Shown: positions 46,792 to 56,264 of the stretch, piece after piece | Position numbering within the stretch: position 1 is the stretch's first letter | How the letters are laid out: each line of letters begins with the position of its first letter | Assembly: GCF_021049285.1 (NCBI RefSeq) | Contig: NZ_CP088017.1 | Span: 3,049,380 to 3,113,379, forward strand | Reading direction: 5' to 3' | DNA: 64,000 bases | From: Ruania halotolerans | GTDB taxonomy: Bacteria > Actinomycetota > Actinomycetes > Actinomycetales > Beutenbergiaceae | Made by a program: the position numbers and the translations under genes | Notes under the pieces: model-generated | Databases searched by the model: none | The model's input: the letters and a program-made list of their open reading frames with translations, nothing else | What the model was told of the DNA's origin: nothing

Positions 46792-47766
46792 ATGCCTTCC
46801 CCCCTGCGAATCGCCGTGCTCAGCGCATGGCACGTGCACGCCGAGGAATACGGCCATGCCGCCATCAATCATCCCGAGACGGAACTCGTCGCAGTCTGGG
46901 ACGACGATACCGAGCGCGGTCGGGCACTTGCCGAGCGACTGGGTGTGGAATTCACACCGGATCTGTCAGCGCTGCTGGCGCGGGACGACCTCGACGGAGT
47001 CACCGTCACTACCGCCACCAGCGATCACGATGCGGTGCTCGCCGCGACCATCGCCGCAGGGAAGCACATCTTCACCGAGAAGCTGCTCTCGCCCACCGTG
47101 CAAGGCTGCGACGACCTCATCTCCTCGGCGGCATCCGCCGGCCTGGCCCTGACCGTCTCCCTTCCGCGACTGTCCCACGGGTACACGCTCGCGGTGCGCG
47201 AGATACTCGCGTCCGGGCGCCTGGGTCGCATCACCTACGCGCGGGTCCGTCTCGCCCACGATGGATCAACGCGGGACTGGTTGCCCGCTCGATTCTACGA
47301 TCCGGTCGCAGCACTCGGCGGCGCGTTTTCTGACCTTGCCGCACATCCCGTCTACCTCACCCAGCTCATTCTCGGCGCCGAGATTGTCACGGTGCGCTCG
47401 ACCTACACGGATATGACCGGCCGCGGCGTGGAGGACAACGCCGTCGTCACCGTCTCCACCACCGACGGTGCCATCGGCGTCATCGAGACCGGCTTCGTCA
47501 CGCCGGCGAGCCCCTTCACCATCGAGGTTCTCGGCACCGCCGGTTCACTGCTGTACGGCTTTGAGAATCACGCCGATGGCTCTGCGGTCCTCCGGCTCGG
47601 TACCACCAACGGCTGGGAGGAGATCGACATTCCGGCCGACGGGCCCGCCCCGTTCGACATGTGGGTCGAGGCAATCCGGAGCGGAGAGCCGACCGCCGAG
47701 AACCTCCATCGCGCTCGCGCACTGACTGCGCTCGTGGTCGCCGCCAACAACGACGCTCACACCTGA
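46792..47766 (+). CDS. Gfo/Idh/MocA-family oxidoreductase
   Basis: The 324-residue protein has an N-terminal Rossmann domain (RIAVLSAWHVHAEEYGHAAI), with EKLLSP in place of the common EKP motif near residue 97, and a C-terminal beta-sheet domain with a GGAFSDLAAHPVYL segment carrying the catalytic His. It likely oxidises or reduces a sugar or cyclitol brought in by the upstream importer. The cofactor loop is not the usual GxGxxG, which may change cofactor preference. Confidence 0.85.
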   Translation: MPSPLRIAVLSAWHVHAEEYGHAAINHPETELVAVWDDDTERGRALAERLGVEFTPDLSALLARDDLDGVTVTTATSDHDAVLAATIAAGKHIFTEKLLSPTVQGCDDLISSAASAGLALTVSLPRLSHGYTLAVREILASGRLGRITYARVRLAHDGSTRDWLPARFYDPVAALGGAFSDLAAHPVYLTQLILGAEIVTVRSTYTDMTGRGVEDNAVVTVSTTDGAIGVIETGFVTPASPFTIEVLGTAGSLLYGFENHADGSAVLRLGTTNGWEEIDIPADGPAPFDMWVEAIRSGEPTAENLHRARALTALVVAANNDAHT

Positions 47767-47797
47767 CCCTGAACCACGTCTCACGGGAGCTCCCACC

Positions 47798-48805
47798 ATG
47801 ACCGTTCACTCGCCCGTTCGCATCGGCATCATCGGCGGCGGAGGAATCGCCGGCGCCCACCTGTTGGGGTACGCCGCCACGGCCGCTGCGCAGATCACCG
47901 CAATTGCTGACGCATCCCCGGATACTCTCGCCCAGCGCACCAAGGAGACCGGAGCTCGCGGCTACAGCGACTTCCACGAGCTGGTGCAGGACCCCGAGGT
48001 CGATGCCGTCGACATCTGTCTTCCGCACCACCTGCACCGCGATGCGATCGTCGCCGCCGCCGAGGCCGGCAAGCACATCCTGTGCGAGAAGCCACTGTGC
48101 TTGAGCGCCGACGAAGCCCGTGACGTCCGCGACGCCGTCCAGAGGTCCGGCATCACCCTCATGTGCGCCCACAACCAGCTGTTCATGCCGGCTGTGGCCA
48201 GGGCCAAGGAGATCATCGAATCCGGCACTCTCGGCGCCGTGTATGAGGTACGCACGACCGACTCATTCTTCAACGACTTCGACCCGAAGAACATGGGATG
48301 GCGGGCCCATACCGCGACGTCGGGCGGGGGCGAGTACATCGACACTGGTTATCACCCGACGTACCTACTGAGGCACCTCTCGGGCGGACGTCCGGAGACG
48401 GTCTTCGCCATGATGTCGACGCACCGGCTGACCTTCATGGAGGGTGAGGACTCCGCTCAGGTCCTGGTGCGCTTCGACAACGGCAGCGTGGGCCAGCTGG
48501 TCACCTCCTGGGCCTACCAGGCGGCCCCGGGCACCGACCGCTTCAGCGTCGTCGGCGACAACGGTTCGCTCAGTTCCGATGGCACCGTCCTGCGCGTGAA
48601 GGTGCGGGGGGAGACGAACGAACGGGTGTATCAGCACGAGCCCGTTGACACCTTCGCCGCAGAGATCGCTGACTTCGTGGAGTGTCTGACCACGGGCAGG
48701 CGCCCGCTGAACACCGAGGACGACGGTATCGAAGTGCTCGGCATCATCCTCGCTGCCTATGAAAGCGCACGCAGTGGCAAGGCAGAGCGGGTCCTCACGG
48801 TCTGA
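47798..48805 (+). CDS. Second Gfo/Idh/MocA-family oxidoreductase
   Basis: The 335-residue protein has a typical GGGGIAG cofactor loop (IGIIGGGGIAGAHLLGYAAT), an EKPL motif near residue 93, and the GGGEYIDTGYHPTYLLRHLS active-site region. It follows the first dehydrogenase after 31 bases, so the two probably act in sequence on the imported sugar, for example oxidation and then reduction at a neighbouring carbon. Confidence 0.88.
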   Translation: MTVHSPVRIGIIGGGGIAGAHLLGYAATAAAQITAIADASPDTLAQRTKETGARGYSDFHELVQDPEVDAVDICLPHHLHRDAIVAAAEAGKHILCEKPLCLSADEARDVRDAVQRSGITLMCAHNQLFMPAVARAKEIIESGTLGAVYEVRTTDSFFNDFDPKNMGWRAHTATSGGGEYIDTGYHPTYLLRHLSGGRPETVFAMMSTHRLTFMEGEDSAQVLVRFDNGSVGQLVTSWAYQAAPGTDRFSVVGDNGSLSSDGTVLRVKVRGETNERVYQHEPVDTFAAEIADFVECLTTGRRPLNTEDDGIEVLGIILAAYESARSGKAERVLTV

Positions 48806-48979
48806 ACGCGCCCCGGCCCGAGGCCCTCGCCTCGCAGGCGCCGGGCTGCCATCCGCACGCCAGGTGGAGCCGCCCCTCCCCCAATCTGCCCTGTCCACAA
48901 CCGCCACCGCGATGTCACTCACTCCACACCCGCCCGATCCTCGCCTGCACACGCAGCGGCGGCGATGCAGGGTCAGGAC

Positions 48980-51900
48980 ATGCCTGCCCTCCCTCGTCAC
49001 CATCTCGCCGTCGTGGCAGGTCCCGATCTCGGCTGGATCGCACCGCTCGGCCCCGAACCGGTCATCGTCGGGCGGGGCGCTGAGGCAGGGCTGAGCCTGG
49101 CCGATGATCTCCTCTCCCGCGCCCACCTGTGCGCGCGGGATCGTGCCGGTCGGGTCCGAGTCCGTGATCTCGGCTCGGCGAACGGCACCGTGCTGCGCAC
49201 TGCCCGGCGCCCCCGAACCGGCTCCACAACTCCGGTGCGCTTCCGGCGCCGTCGACTCGGTCGGCGGTGGCGGCCTGTGCCGGTCGGCAGCCTGCTCGTG
49301 GCCGGGTCCACTGTGCTCCAGTTGCGCACACATCCGGCGTTCACGGACCTACCAGAGACCGAACAGCAAATCTCCGATGGGTTGCTCGGGCGGTTGATGC
49401 TGCCGATCCTGATGTCGGTCACCATGATCCCGCTGCTGCTCAGCGGAGGCGGGAGCGGCTGGCGGATCGTGCTGGTGATCGCGATGCCGCTCGGGATCGT
49501 GCTCGCCGTGCTGTGGCCGGCGCTGCGGGAACGGGCACGGCGCCGGTTGCGCAAGCCCGAACGCGTACGGGAGGAACACAGCCGCCTCCCGTTCCCTGAT
49601 CCGGCCGAGGCCCTTGCGTGGCCCGGAGCCGGTACCGACCACGGGAGCGAAGGCCTGACCTGGGAACTCGGCGACGCCGATGAACGCGCCCCACGGCACC
49701 GCCGCCTGGGCCAGCCGATCTCTGCGCGCCAGCACCTGCTCGCCGAGTCGCTCCGGCACTGCGATCCGCCCTGTGCCGGTGAGGGCCTGGCCCTGGTTGG
49801 TGAGGCGACAGCCGTCCGCGGGCTCGGCCGATGGCTGGTCGCCCGCATCGCGGCCACCGAGCCTCGCGCCGTGCACCCTCCGCTCACATGGGCGTGGGCC
49901 TCGGGACTGGCCGACCGTCACGCCGACGGCGTCCCACCCCTCCGGGTGCACGACCTCACCCCTGCCACGGGGCATCGTCCGGTAGGTGACCCAGCGGCCA
50001 CCCACCTGGTCCTGGCCACCCGGCTCACCGATGTCCCGCCGTGGTGCACGACCGTCGTCGCCGTGCATGAGGGGCACAATCGGCAAGTCAGTGACTCCTG
50101 GGCCAGGGCGTTCCTGGGCGCTCTGGCTGCTCAGCGTCCCGCTGCGGGAGGCCTGCCCGGGCGCGTGCACCTGGCCGAACTCGTCGGCCCGGCGCAGGAG
50201 TCGGAACTGCTGGCGCGGTGGTCCGAAGGGACCGCGGGGCTCCCGGCGGTGCTCGGCATCGGGGACGCCGGGCCAGTGGAGCTGGATCTGGCCCGGGAGG
50301 GGCCACACGCGCTCGTGGCGGGGACCACCGGATCGGGAAAGTCCGAGTTGCTCCTCGCCTGGATTCTCGCGATGGCGCACGCAGGCGCCCCGGAGGATGT
50401 CGCCTTCGTCCTGATCGACTACAAGGGCGGAGCCACGTTCGCTCCCCTGCAGCGGCTGCACCACGTGGTGGGTTTGGTCACCGACCTCGATACCGCCGCC
50501 ACCAGTCGGGCGCTGGCGAGCCTTCGCGCCGAACTCCGATCTCGCGAGCGCCGCCTGGCCGAGGTGGGAGCCCACGATCTGGCCGAGTACTCCCGGTGCT
50601 GTTCCGGTACGATCAACGCTGGCGGCACTGGCCGGATCGGGCGGCTCGTGGTCGTCGTGGATGAGTTCCGCGCCATGGCCGACGCTCACCCAGAGCACCT
50701 CGATGCGCTCGTGCGGCTTGCCGCCCAAGGCCGTTCGCTGGGGATCCACCTGATCCTTGCCACACAGCGCCCCGGAGGTGCGATCACTCCGGATATGCGT
50801 GCCAACCTCACGGCGCGGGTCTGCCTGCGCGTGCTCGAGGAGTCCGATGCGCTAGATGCCATTGGTGAGTCTGCCCCGGCGCGGCTGCCACGGGTTCCCG
50901 GCCGTGCCGTGCTCCGCACCGAGGAACGGCAGGTGCTGCAATCAGCCTGGTGCGGTCCCGCCGAAGCAGGTTGGCTGATGGAACGGATCACCCAACTGAA
51001 CAGGGCTGCCGAGGCACTCACCCGCGCCGAACCGTGGCGCAGTGAGAGGCGCAGCCCGTGGGCGCCGCCGCTACCGCAGATGTGTACTACCGATGACCTC
51101 GCCACACTCACCCCAACCGTCGGTGCCGAACGGCCTACCGATTCTTCAACTAACGTGCCGGCCGAAGCGCGTGCTGAGCGCGGCCGACTGCCGATCGCAC
51201 GTACCGACCTCCCTGAGGAGCAACGGCTCGGCACTTGGCACTGGCCGGGCGGCACCATGCTCATCTCCGGGCCGTCCGGAACAGGCCGAACCACCGCATT
51301 GCAGACGCTTCTCGAGTCCTCGTTGCGCACCGGGACTGCCACCCATGTGGTGGCCGAAGGCGCCGATTCCTGGCCTGGTGCGGGCGCACCCGCCGCAGGC
51401 ACCTGGTGCGATCCATCCGAGGTGCGGCGGGTGCGCCGCCTCCTGGATGGTCTCGCCCGAGCCGGCGGGCCGGCGCTGCTCGCGATCGACGATCTGGACA
51501 CGGTGCTGGCTGCTGTGGAGGAGACCGGTGCCCCTGGCGAGGGGGCTGAGCTCCTCGGCGCCCTGCTGCGCCGCTCTCGCCGGCTCGGTCTCGACGTCGT
51601 CATCACTGCACCCGCGCCAGCGCACCGATGGGCCGCGGTGGTGGATCGCCACCTGGTGCTCTGCCCACGAGATGCCGCCGATGCGGCCATGGCGGGAGTG
51701 CCACGAGACCTCGTGGGCAGCGGGTGGCCGCCGGGGCGCGGCGTGCTGGTCGAGCGCCGCGGCGCCTACACGATGCAAGTGGCCGTGGCCACGCCCGACG
51801 GCGGAGCCTGGGCCACACCTGAATCCTCACCCTGGCGGGTGCGCCACCTGCCGGAACGAGTCAGCCTCGACCATCCGGCGCTCGTGAGATCAGCCGAGGG

Positions 51901-52480
51901 CACAGTGCTGCTCGGAGTCGGCGGGGACGACGCATCGCCGGTGCTCTGCCACCCCGAACCGGGTCAGGCATGGCTGGTGAGCGGACCACCCGGTTCGGGC
52001 CGGAGCACGCTCCTGCACACACTGTCCGTGGAACTTCGCCGGCTCGGGTGGAGTGTGCTCACACCCGGCGATCCGGTCCCCTCGGCGCTCGAGGCGAGGA
52101 CCGCCGTCGTGCTCGACGATGCCGACCGCAACGCCCGATCAATGGTGCCCGGTGTGCTCGACGATCAACGAACGCTGCTGATCTGCGCCACCCGCCCGGA
52201 CGGCGGCCTGACTCTCGGCCATCCGCTGGGCACGCGGGTACGCGATCCAGATCTCACCGTGGTGCTGGGTGCAGGGCCGGTCGGGCACCTGCCCGCCGTT
52301 CCGCTACGCCACTACCAGGATCCGGAGCCTCTGCCCGGCCGGGCGGTGCTGGTGCAACGCGGTGTGTTCACACCGGTGCAGATCGCGACTGCGGTCACGG
52401 ACGCTGATTCCTCATCGCTAACCGGGGTGGAGTCACATCATGGCGTCCGGTTGACCGCTCCGGGCCGTGGCGGCCAATGA
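48980..52480 (+). CDS. FHA-domain FtsK/EccC-like ATPase
   Basis: ATG 48980 gives about 1,166 residues; ATG 48965 is an alternative. An FHA phosphothreonine-binding domain (about 10-100: VIVGRGAEAGLSLADDLLSR) is followed by two membrane helices (about 135-180), and three FtsK/SpoIIIE ATPase domains. The first (Walker A GTTGSGKSE at about 450, Walker B VVVVDEF) looks active. The second and third have GPSGTGRTT and GPPGSGRST with Arg for the Walker lysine. EccC motors of type VII secretion have the same design with degenerate later domains. No other secretion gene is nearby. Confidence 0.85.
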   Translation: MPALPRHHLAVVAGPDLGWIAPLGPEPVIVGRGAEAGLSLADDLLSRAHLCARDRAGRVRVRDLGSANGTVLRTARRPRTGSTTPVRFRRRRLGRRWRPVPVGSLLVAGSTVLQLRTHPAFTDLPETEQQISDGLLGRLMLPILMSVTMIPLLLSGGGSGWRIVLVIAMPLGIVLAVLWPALRERARRRLRKPERVREEHSRLPFPDPAEALAWPGAGTDHGSEGLTWELGDADERAPRHRRLGQPISARQHLLAESLRHCDPPCAGEGLALVGEATAVRGLGRWLVARIAATEPRAVHPPLTWAWASGLADRHADGVPPLRVHDLTPATGHRPVGDPAATHLVLATRLTDVPPWCTTVVAVHEGHNRQVSDSWARAFLGALAAQRPAAGGLPGRVHLAELVGPAQESELLARWSEGTAGLPAVLGIGDAGPVELDLAREGPHALVAGTTGSGKSELLLAWILAMAHAGAPEDVAFVLIDYKGGATFAPLQRLHHVVGLVTDLDTAATSRALASLRAELRSRERRLAEVGAHDLAEYSRCCSGTINAGGTGRIGRLVVVVDEFRAMADAHPEHLDALVRLAAQGRSLGIHLILATQRPGGAITPDMRANLTARVCLRVLEESDALDAIGESAPARLPRVPGRAVLRTEERQVLQSAWCGPAEAGWLMERITQLNRAAEALTRAEPWRSERRSPWAPPLPQMCTTDDLATLTPTVGAERPTDSSTNVPAEARAERGRLPIARTDLPEEQRLGTWHWPGGTMLISGPSGTGRTTALQTLLESSLRTGTATHVVAEGADSWPGAGAPAAGTWCDPSEVRRVRRLLDGLARAGGPALLAIDDLDTVLAAVEETGAPGEGAELLGALLRRSRRLGLDVVITAPAPAHRWAAVVDRHLVLCPRDAADAAMAGVPRDLVGSGWPPGRGVLVERRGAYTMQVAVATPDGGAWATPESSPWRVRHLPERVSLDHPALVRSAEGTVLLGVGGDDASPVLCHPEPGQAWLVSGPPGSGRSTLLHTLSVELRRLGWSVLTPGDPVPSALEARTAVVLDDADRNARSMVPGVLDDQRTLLICATRPDGGLTLGHPLGTRVRDPDLTVVLGAGPVGHLPAVPLRHYQDPEPLPGRAVLVQRGVFTPVQIATAVTDADSSSLTGVESHHGVRLTAPGRGGQ

Positions 52481-52858
52481 GGCAGGCAGCACCACACAGA
52501 TCGTCACCACGATCCCGGCCGCGATGCCGGGCACGGTCAGCCACCACGGCAGGTTCGAGAAGGATGAGATCAGCACGGCTATCTGGATCAACTGCCAGGT
52601 GATCACCGGCGCTCGGCCCCACCGGCGGCCGTGATGCAATGCGCGCACGGCGGTCACGAGAAATGCACCGAACAACATCAGGATGACGAGCATCCCGATA
52701 TTCGTGCCGAGCATGAGGCCGCCGGTTTGGAGAGAGGAGACCACGCCGAATACCCCGACCAGCACCAGAACGACGGCTTCCAGCGCGGCGATCAGTAGCG
52801 CGATGCGCAGCGGTCGAGGAAGGGAACCGGTCGGAGAATCTGGAACGGGATCGGCCAC
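52433..52858 (-). CDS. Small membrane protein, hypothetical
   Basis: The 141-residue protein has four predicted membrane helices and a short Pro/Ser-rich start. It overlaps the end of the convergent FHA-FtsK gene by 48 bases. Features such as ALLIAALEAVVLVLVGVFGV suggest a packed helical bundle. Family not recognised. The longer frame upstream has no sign of coding. Confidence 0.65.
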   Translation of the reverse strand: MADPVPDSPTGSLPRPLRIALLIAALEAVVLVLVGVFGVVSSLQTGGLMLGTNIGMLVILMLFGAFLVTAVRALHHGRRWGRAPVITWQLIQIAVLISSFSNLPWWLTVPGIAAGIVVTICVVLPASLAATARSGQPDAMM

Positions 52859-53098
52859 ATCGCCACTGTACGCGCGGCCTTGGGTTACGGGGTGAGCATT
52901 GCCGCGGGTGAGCGAGCACTACCGATGGGTTGTGACTGATCTCTCAGGGGTACGAACTGGAAACTCAGCCGTAACCCCTTGTGCACTTAACCGCCGCGTG
53001 TGAAAGTTGAAGCAGTGAAAGAGCGCGTACGGCGCGAACCTCTCCCCCGTAGACAAGGTTCACTGCGCGCACGCACGCCTGGCGAAGGAGAATACCGC

Positions 53099-53347
53099 AT
53101 GGATTGGCGTCACGAAGCAGCCTGCCTCACCGAAGACCCCGAACTGTTCTTCCCGATCGGGAACACTGGCCCTGCCCTGGTGCAGATCGACGAAGCCAAG
53201 GCCGTCTGCCGCCGTTGCACAGTGGTGGACACCTGTCTGAAGTGGGCCATCGAGTCCGGCCAGGACGCCGGTGTCTGGGGCGGAATGTCCGAGGACGAGC
53301 GCCGCGCACTCAAGCGGCGCACCGCTCGCGCCCGGCGCGCCAGCTGA
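53099..53347 (+). CDS. whiB1: WhiB1-type iron-sulfur regulator
   Basis: ATG 53099 follows GAAGGAG and gives 82 residues. The four cluster cysteines are at 9, 37, 40 and 46, exactly as in M. tuberculosis WhiB1, and GVWGGMSEDERRALKRR forms the basic C-terminal DNA-binding part. WhiB1 carries a [4Fe-4S] cluster, reacts with nitric oxide and contacts SigA. The neighbour pdtaS, divergent to the right, is the same pairing as in mycobacteria. The start is supported by the family N-terminus MDWRHEA. Confidence 0.93.
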   Translation: MDWRHEAACLTEDPELFFPIGNTGPALVQIDEAKAVCRRCTVVDTCLKWAIESGQDAGVWGGMSEDERRALKRRTARARRAS

Positions 53348-53366
53348 GACCCCGACACACACCTCT

Positions 53367-53403
53367 CAACGGCTGATCGTCCCGCGTGGATGATCAGCCG
53401 TTG
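53367..53403 (+). terminator. Terminator of whiB1 that overlaps the next gene's start
   Basis: CAACGGCTGATC (53367-53378) and GATCAGCCGTTG (53392-53403) form a perfect 12-base-pair stem with a 13-base loop. The GTG proposed as start of the acetyltransferase gene (53386) lies within the loop. The loop lies 20 bases after the whiB1 stop. Confidence 0.6.
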
Positions 53404-54045
53404 ATTGATCACCAGATCTTGCGCGAGGACGACCCTCGCGTTACCGCACTCGCCGCAGCCGGGTGGACCGTCACGGCCACCTCCTGGGGTGCTGAGGCAA
53501 GGCTCGACCGAGCGGACCGCTCCAGGTTGCAGCAGTTGATCGACCGCGTCCCCGACGGGCTTCGCGTCCGCGCGCTCACGGCCGCCGACGTCCCCCAGGT
53601 ACTCGCGCTCGATGCGTCAACTCTCATGGACTACCCCGGCGGGGTTGCCACCGTTCATGAACCGCTCACCGCCCAGCGGGCCCGGCCAGCACCCGAACGA
53701 TTCGGCGTCGGCGCATTTGCTCCTCACGGTATTCTCGTAGGGATGAGCTGGGTGGACATCACGAATCGCCGCGCCGAGACCGACTTCACCGTGACGGCCC
53801 CACAGTGGCGCCGTCGCGGCCTCGCAACGGCGATGAAGGCAGCAGCGCTGCTCGCTCTTGGCGACGCCGGCATCACCATCGTGCGTACCGGCGGGGCCGG
53901 CGAGAACACCGGCAGTATCAAGGTCAACCAGGCGGTCGGATTCGTCGTGGACGAGAGGTGGTTGACGCTGCGTCCCCCGGATACTCAGGCGCCGGGCCGA
54001 GGTCACTCCGCGCCAGCGGCGGCACGGTTCGAGCGGTTCGACTGA
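53386..54045 (+). CDS. GNAT-family N-acetyltransferase
   Basis: The 219-residue frame has the acetyl-CoA loop WRRRGLATAMKAAALL at about 142-157 and a following beta strand TIVRTGGAGENTGSIKVNQ, as in GNAT enzymes. The opening GTG 53386 lies inside a terminator hairpin and has no ribosome-binding site; later in-frame starts such as TTG 53401 are possible. The last 20 residues are an Ala/Pro-rich tail. Substrate unknown. Confidence 0.7.
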   Translation: MDDQPLIDHQILREDDPRVTALAAAGWTVTATSWGAEARLDRADRSRLQQLIDRVPDGLRVRALTAADVPQVLALDASTLMDYPGGVATVHEPLTAQRARPAPERFGVGAFAPHGILVGMSWVDITNRRAETDFTVTAPQWRRRGLATAMKAAALLALGDAGITIVRTGGAGENTGSIKVNQAVGFVVDERWLTLRPPDTQAPGRGHSAPAAARFERFD

Positions 54046-54095
54046 GCAGAGTCGCCCGATCAGGCAAGCCCACTCGAGCGGGCGGGGTCGTTCAT

Positions 54096-55553
54096 TCAGG
54101 CGGGGTCGCGCGGTTCGCCGAGTCTCGCATCCAGCAGTACAGCCGTGCCACCGGTCGGCACCGGCTCCCAGGTGATCGTTCCGTCCAGTTCAGTGGCCAC
54201 CAGGGTCCGCACGATCTGGGTGCCGAGACCGTTCATCGCGATCTCCTTCTCCATCCCACGCCCGTCATCGGCGACCCGCACCCGAAGTTTGTGACCGGTA
54301 CGTTCGGCGTCGATCGTGACCGTGCCACCGATCCCGGCAAGCCCATGCTCCACGGCATTGGTGACTAGTTCGGTCAAGACCACGGCGAGCGCCGTCGCAT
54401 CGGTGGCCGGCACTCGGCCGAACTTGCCATTGCGCACGGTCTTGACGGGGCTCTCCCCGGAGGCGACATCGGCGGCCAGGCGTAGCGTGCGTCCGAAGAC
54501 CTCGTCGAAGTCGACCACCTCGTCGATGGTCTGGGAGAGCGCCTCGTGCACGGTGGCGATGGTGGCAACCCGCCGCATCGCCTCCTCCAGTGCTGACCGG
54601 GCATCGGTGGAGTCCGTGCGCCGGGCCTGCAGGCGCAGCAGCGCGGCCACGGTCTGCAGGTTGTTCTTCACCCGGTGATGGATCTCCCGGATCGTGGCGT
54701 CCTTGGTGAGGAGCTCACGTTCGCGGCGACGCAGTTCTGAGACGTCCCGCACCAACAGCACGGCGCCCACGCGCTGGCCGTACTCAGTCACTGGCAGTGC
54801 CCGCAATGACAGGCTCACGCCGCGTGCTTCCATATCGGTACGCCACGCAGCTCGGCCCATCACCACCAGGGGCAGGGATTCGTCCACTGGGGTGTTCATC
54901 TCCACCAGCGGGGTGACCACCTCGGCGAGAGTCCGGCCGACGATCTCATCGGTCACGCCGAGTCGGTGGAAGGCACTCAGCGCATTCGGGCTGCCATAGA
55001 GCACCTCGCCCTCGCTGTTCAGCCGGATCAGGCCATCACCCACCCGCGGTGCGCCGCGGCGTGGCCCGGTGGCCGCATTCGCCAGCGGAAACTCGCCGCG
55101 GGCGATCATTCCGCAGATCTCATCCGCGGACTCCACGTAGTTGAGCTCAAGTCGGCTCGGGGTGCGGCTGGCCCCGAGATAGGTCTCCCGGGCGATCACG
55201 GCAAGGGTGCGACCGGCCCGGACCACCGGGATGGTCTCCTCCCGGATGGCGAAGGTCCCGTTCCACCGCGCCTCCCGGGCGCGGTTCACCGACTGCGCGT
55301 CTCGAGCGGTGCGCAGCGTGGCCCGCAGGCCGGGCGGAACCCGGCGGCCCACCACGTCGTCGTGGTGCACGGTGGCGCCGGTGGAGGGGCGGGCGTGCGC
55401 GATGGCGACGAAATCGTCATCCTTCGTGGGCAACCACAGCACCAGGTCGGCGAAGGCCAGGTCGGAGATCACCTGCCAGTCACCGACGAGGAGGTGCAGC
55501 CACTCGGCGTCCTGAGGCGCGAGGTCGCTGTGCTGGTCGATCAGATCACCCAT
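54096..55553 (-). CDS. pdtaS: PdtaS-type sensor histidine kinase
   Basis: ATG 55553 gives 485 residues. An N-terminal GAF-like sensor (about 10-150) and a PAS domain (about 175-290) precede a HisKA_2 domain with the phospho-acceptor His in IREIHHRVKNNLQTVAALL and a HATPase domain (NAVEHGL, DDGRGM). In mycobacteria PdtaS phosphorylates the ANTAR regulator PdtaR; no pdtaR is in this window. The divergent whiB1 neighbour supports orthology. It lies downstream of the methionine importer genes on the same strand, 54 bases apart. Confidence 0.88.
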   Translation of the reverse strand: MGDLIDQHSDLAPQDAEWLHLLVGDWQVISDLAFADLVLWLPTKDDDFVAIAHARPSTGATVHHDDVVGRRVPPGLRATLRTARDAQSVNRAREARWNGTFAIREETIPVVRAGRTLAVIARETYLGASRTPSRLELNYVESADEICGMIARGEFPLANAATGPRRGAPRVGDGLIRLNSEGEVLYGSPNALSAFHRLGVTDEIVGRTLAEVVTPLVEMNTPVDESLPLVVMGRAAWRTDMEARGVSLSLRALPVTEYGQRVGAVLLVRDVSELRRRERELLTKDATIREIHHRVKNNLQTVAALLRLQARRTDSTDARSALEEAMRRVATIATVHEALSQTIDEVVDFDEVFGRTLRLAADVASGESPVKTVRNGKFGRVPATDATALAVVLTELVTNAVEHGLAGIGGTVTIDAERTGHKLRVRVADDGRGMEKEIAMNGLGTQIVRTLVATELDGTITWEPVPTGGTAVLLDARLGEPRDPA

Positions 55554-55607
55554 CGTGGACACGCGGACCACCCTACGGCCCACCCGGGCAGATCCCGCAT
55601 TCGAGGG

Positions 55608-56264
55608 TCAGCGGCGCAGCGCCTTGCGCGCAAGGGTGTTTCCCAGCCACTGCACAGCGTGCACGATCACGATGATCACGAGCACCACCATCGCGGTGAC
55701 GGCCCAGTCGAACTGGCGGTACCCGTACGCGATGGCGAATTCACCGAGACCACCGGCGCCGAGATACCCGGCGATCGCGGAGGCATCCAGGACCGCCACG
55801 AACAAGAACGTGAATCCGAGGATCAGCGGGGCGAGCGCCTCCGGGATCAGCACCGTGGCGATGATCCGGAGCGGCCCCGCACCCATGGCCCGCGCCGCTT
55901 CGACCACACCCGGGTCGATCCCCAGCAAGTTCTGCTCCACCAGCCGGGCGAACACGAACGTCGCCATGAACGAGAGCGCGAACGTGAACGGCTCGATGCC
56001 GATGGTGCTCCCGGTCACGAGCCTGTTCAGCGGTCCGATCGCCGCAAGGAAGATGATGAACGGGATCGGGCGCACGATATTCACCGCCACATTCAGCACC
56101 CCGAAGACGACCCTGTTGGCGAGCAGATTTCCGGGGCGGAACAGGTAGAGGCCGAGACCGATCGCCAAACCGCACAGTCCACCCGCTGCCATGGCGATCA
56201 GCACGATGTATGCCGTCTCACCGGCGGCCGCGATCAGCAGCGGGGTGAGCCGCTCCCAGTCCAT
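55608..56264 (-). CDS. metI: Methionine ABC transporter permease
   Basis: The 218-residue protein has five to six helices. The EAA loop is VVEAARAMGAGPLRIIATVL. Start overlaps the metN stop by one base. The first helix begins ERLTPLLIAAAGETAYIVLI. It forms the membrane part of the D-methionine/methionine uptake system with MetN and MetQ. Confidence 0.88.
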   Translation of the reverse strand: MDWERLTPLLIAAAGETAYIVLIAMAAGGLCGLAIGLGLYLFRPGNLLANRVVFGVLNVAVNIVRPIPFIIFLAAIGPLNRLVTGSTIGIEPFTFALSFMATFVFARLVEQNLLGIDPGVVEAARAMGAGPLRIIATVLIPEALAPLILGFTFLFVAVLDASAIAGYLGAGGLGEFAIAYGYRQFDWAVTAMVVLVIIVIVHAVQWLGNTLARKALRR

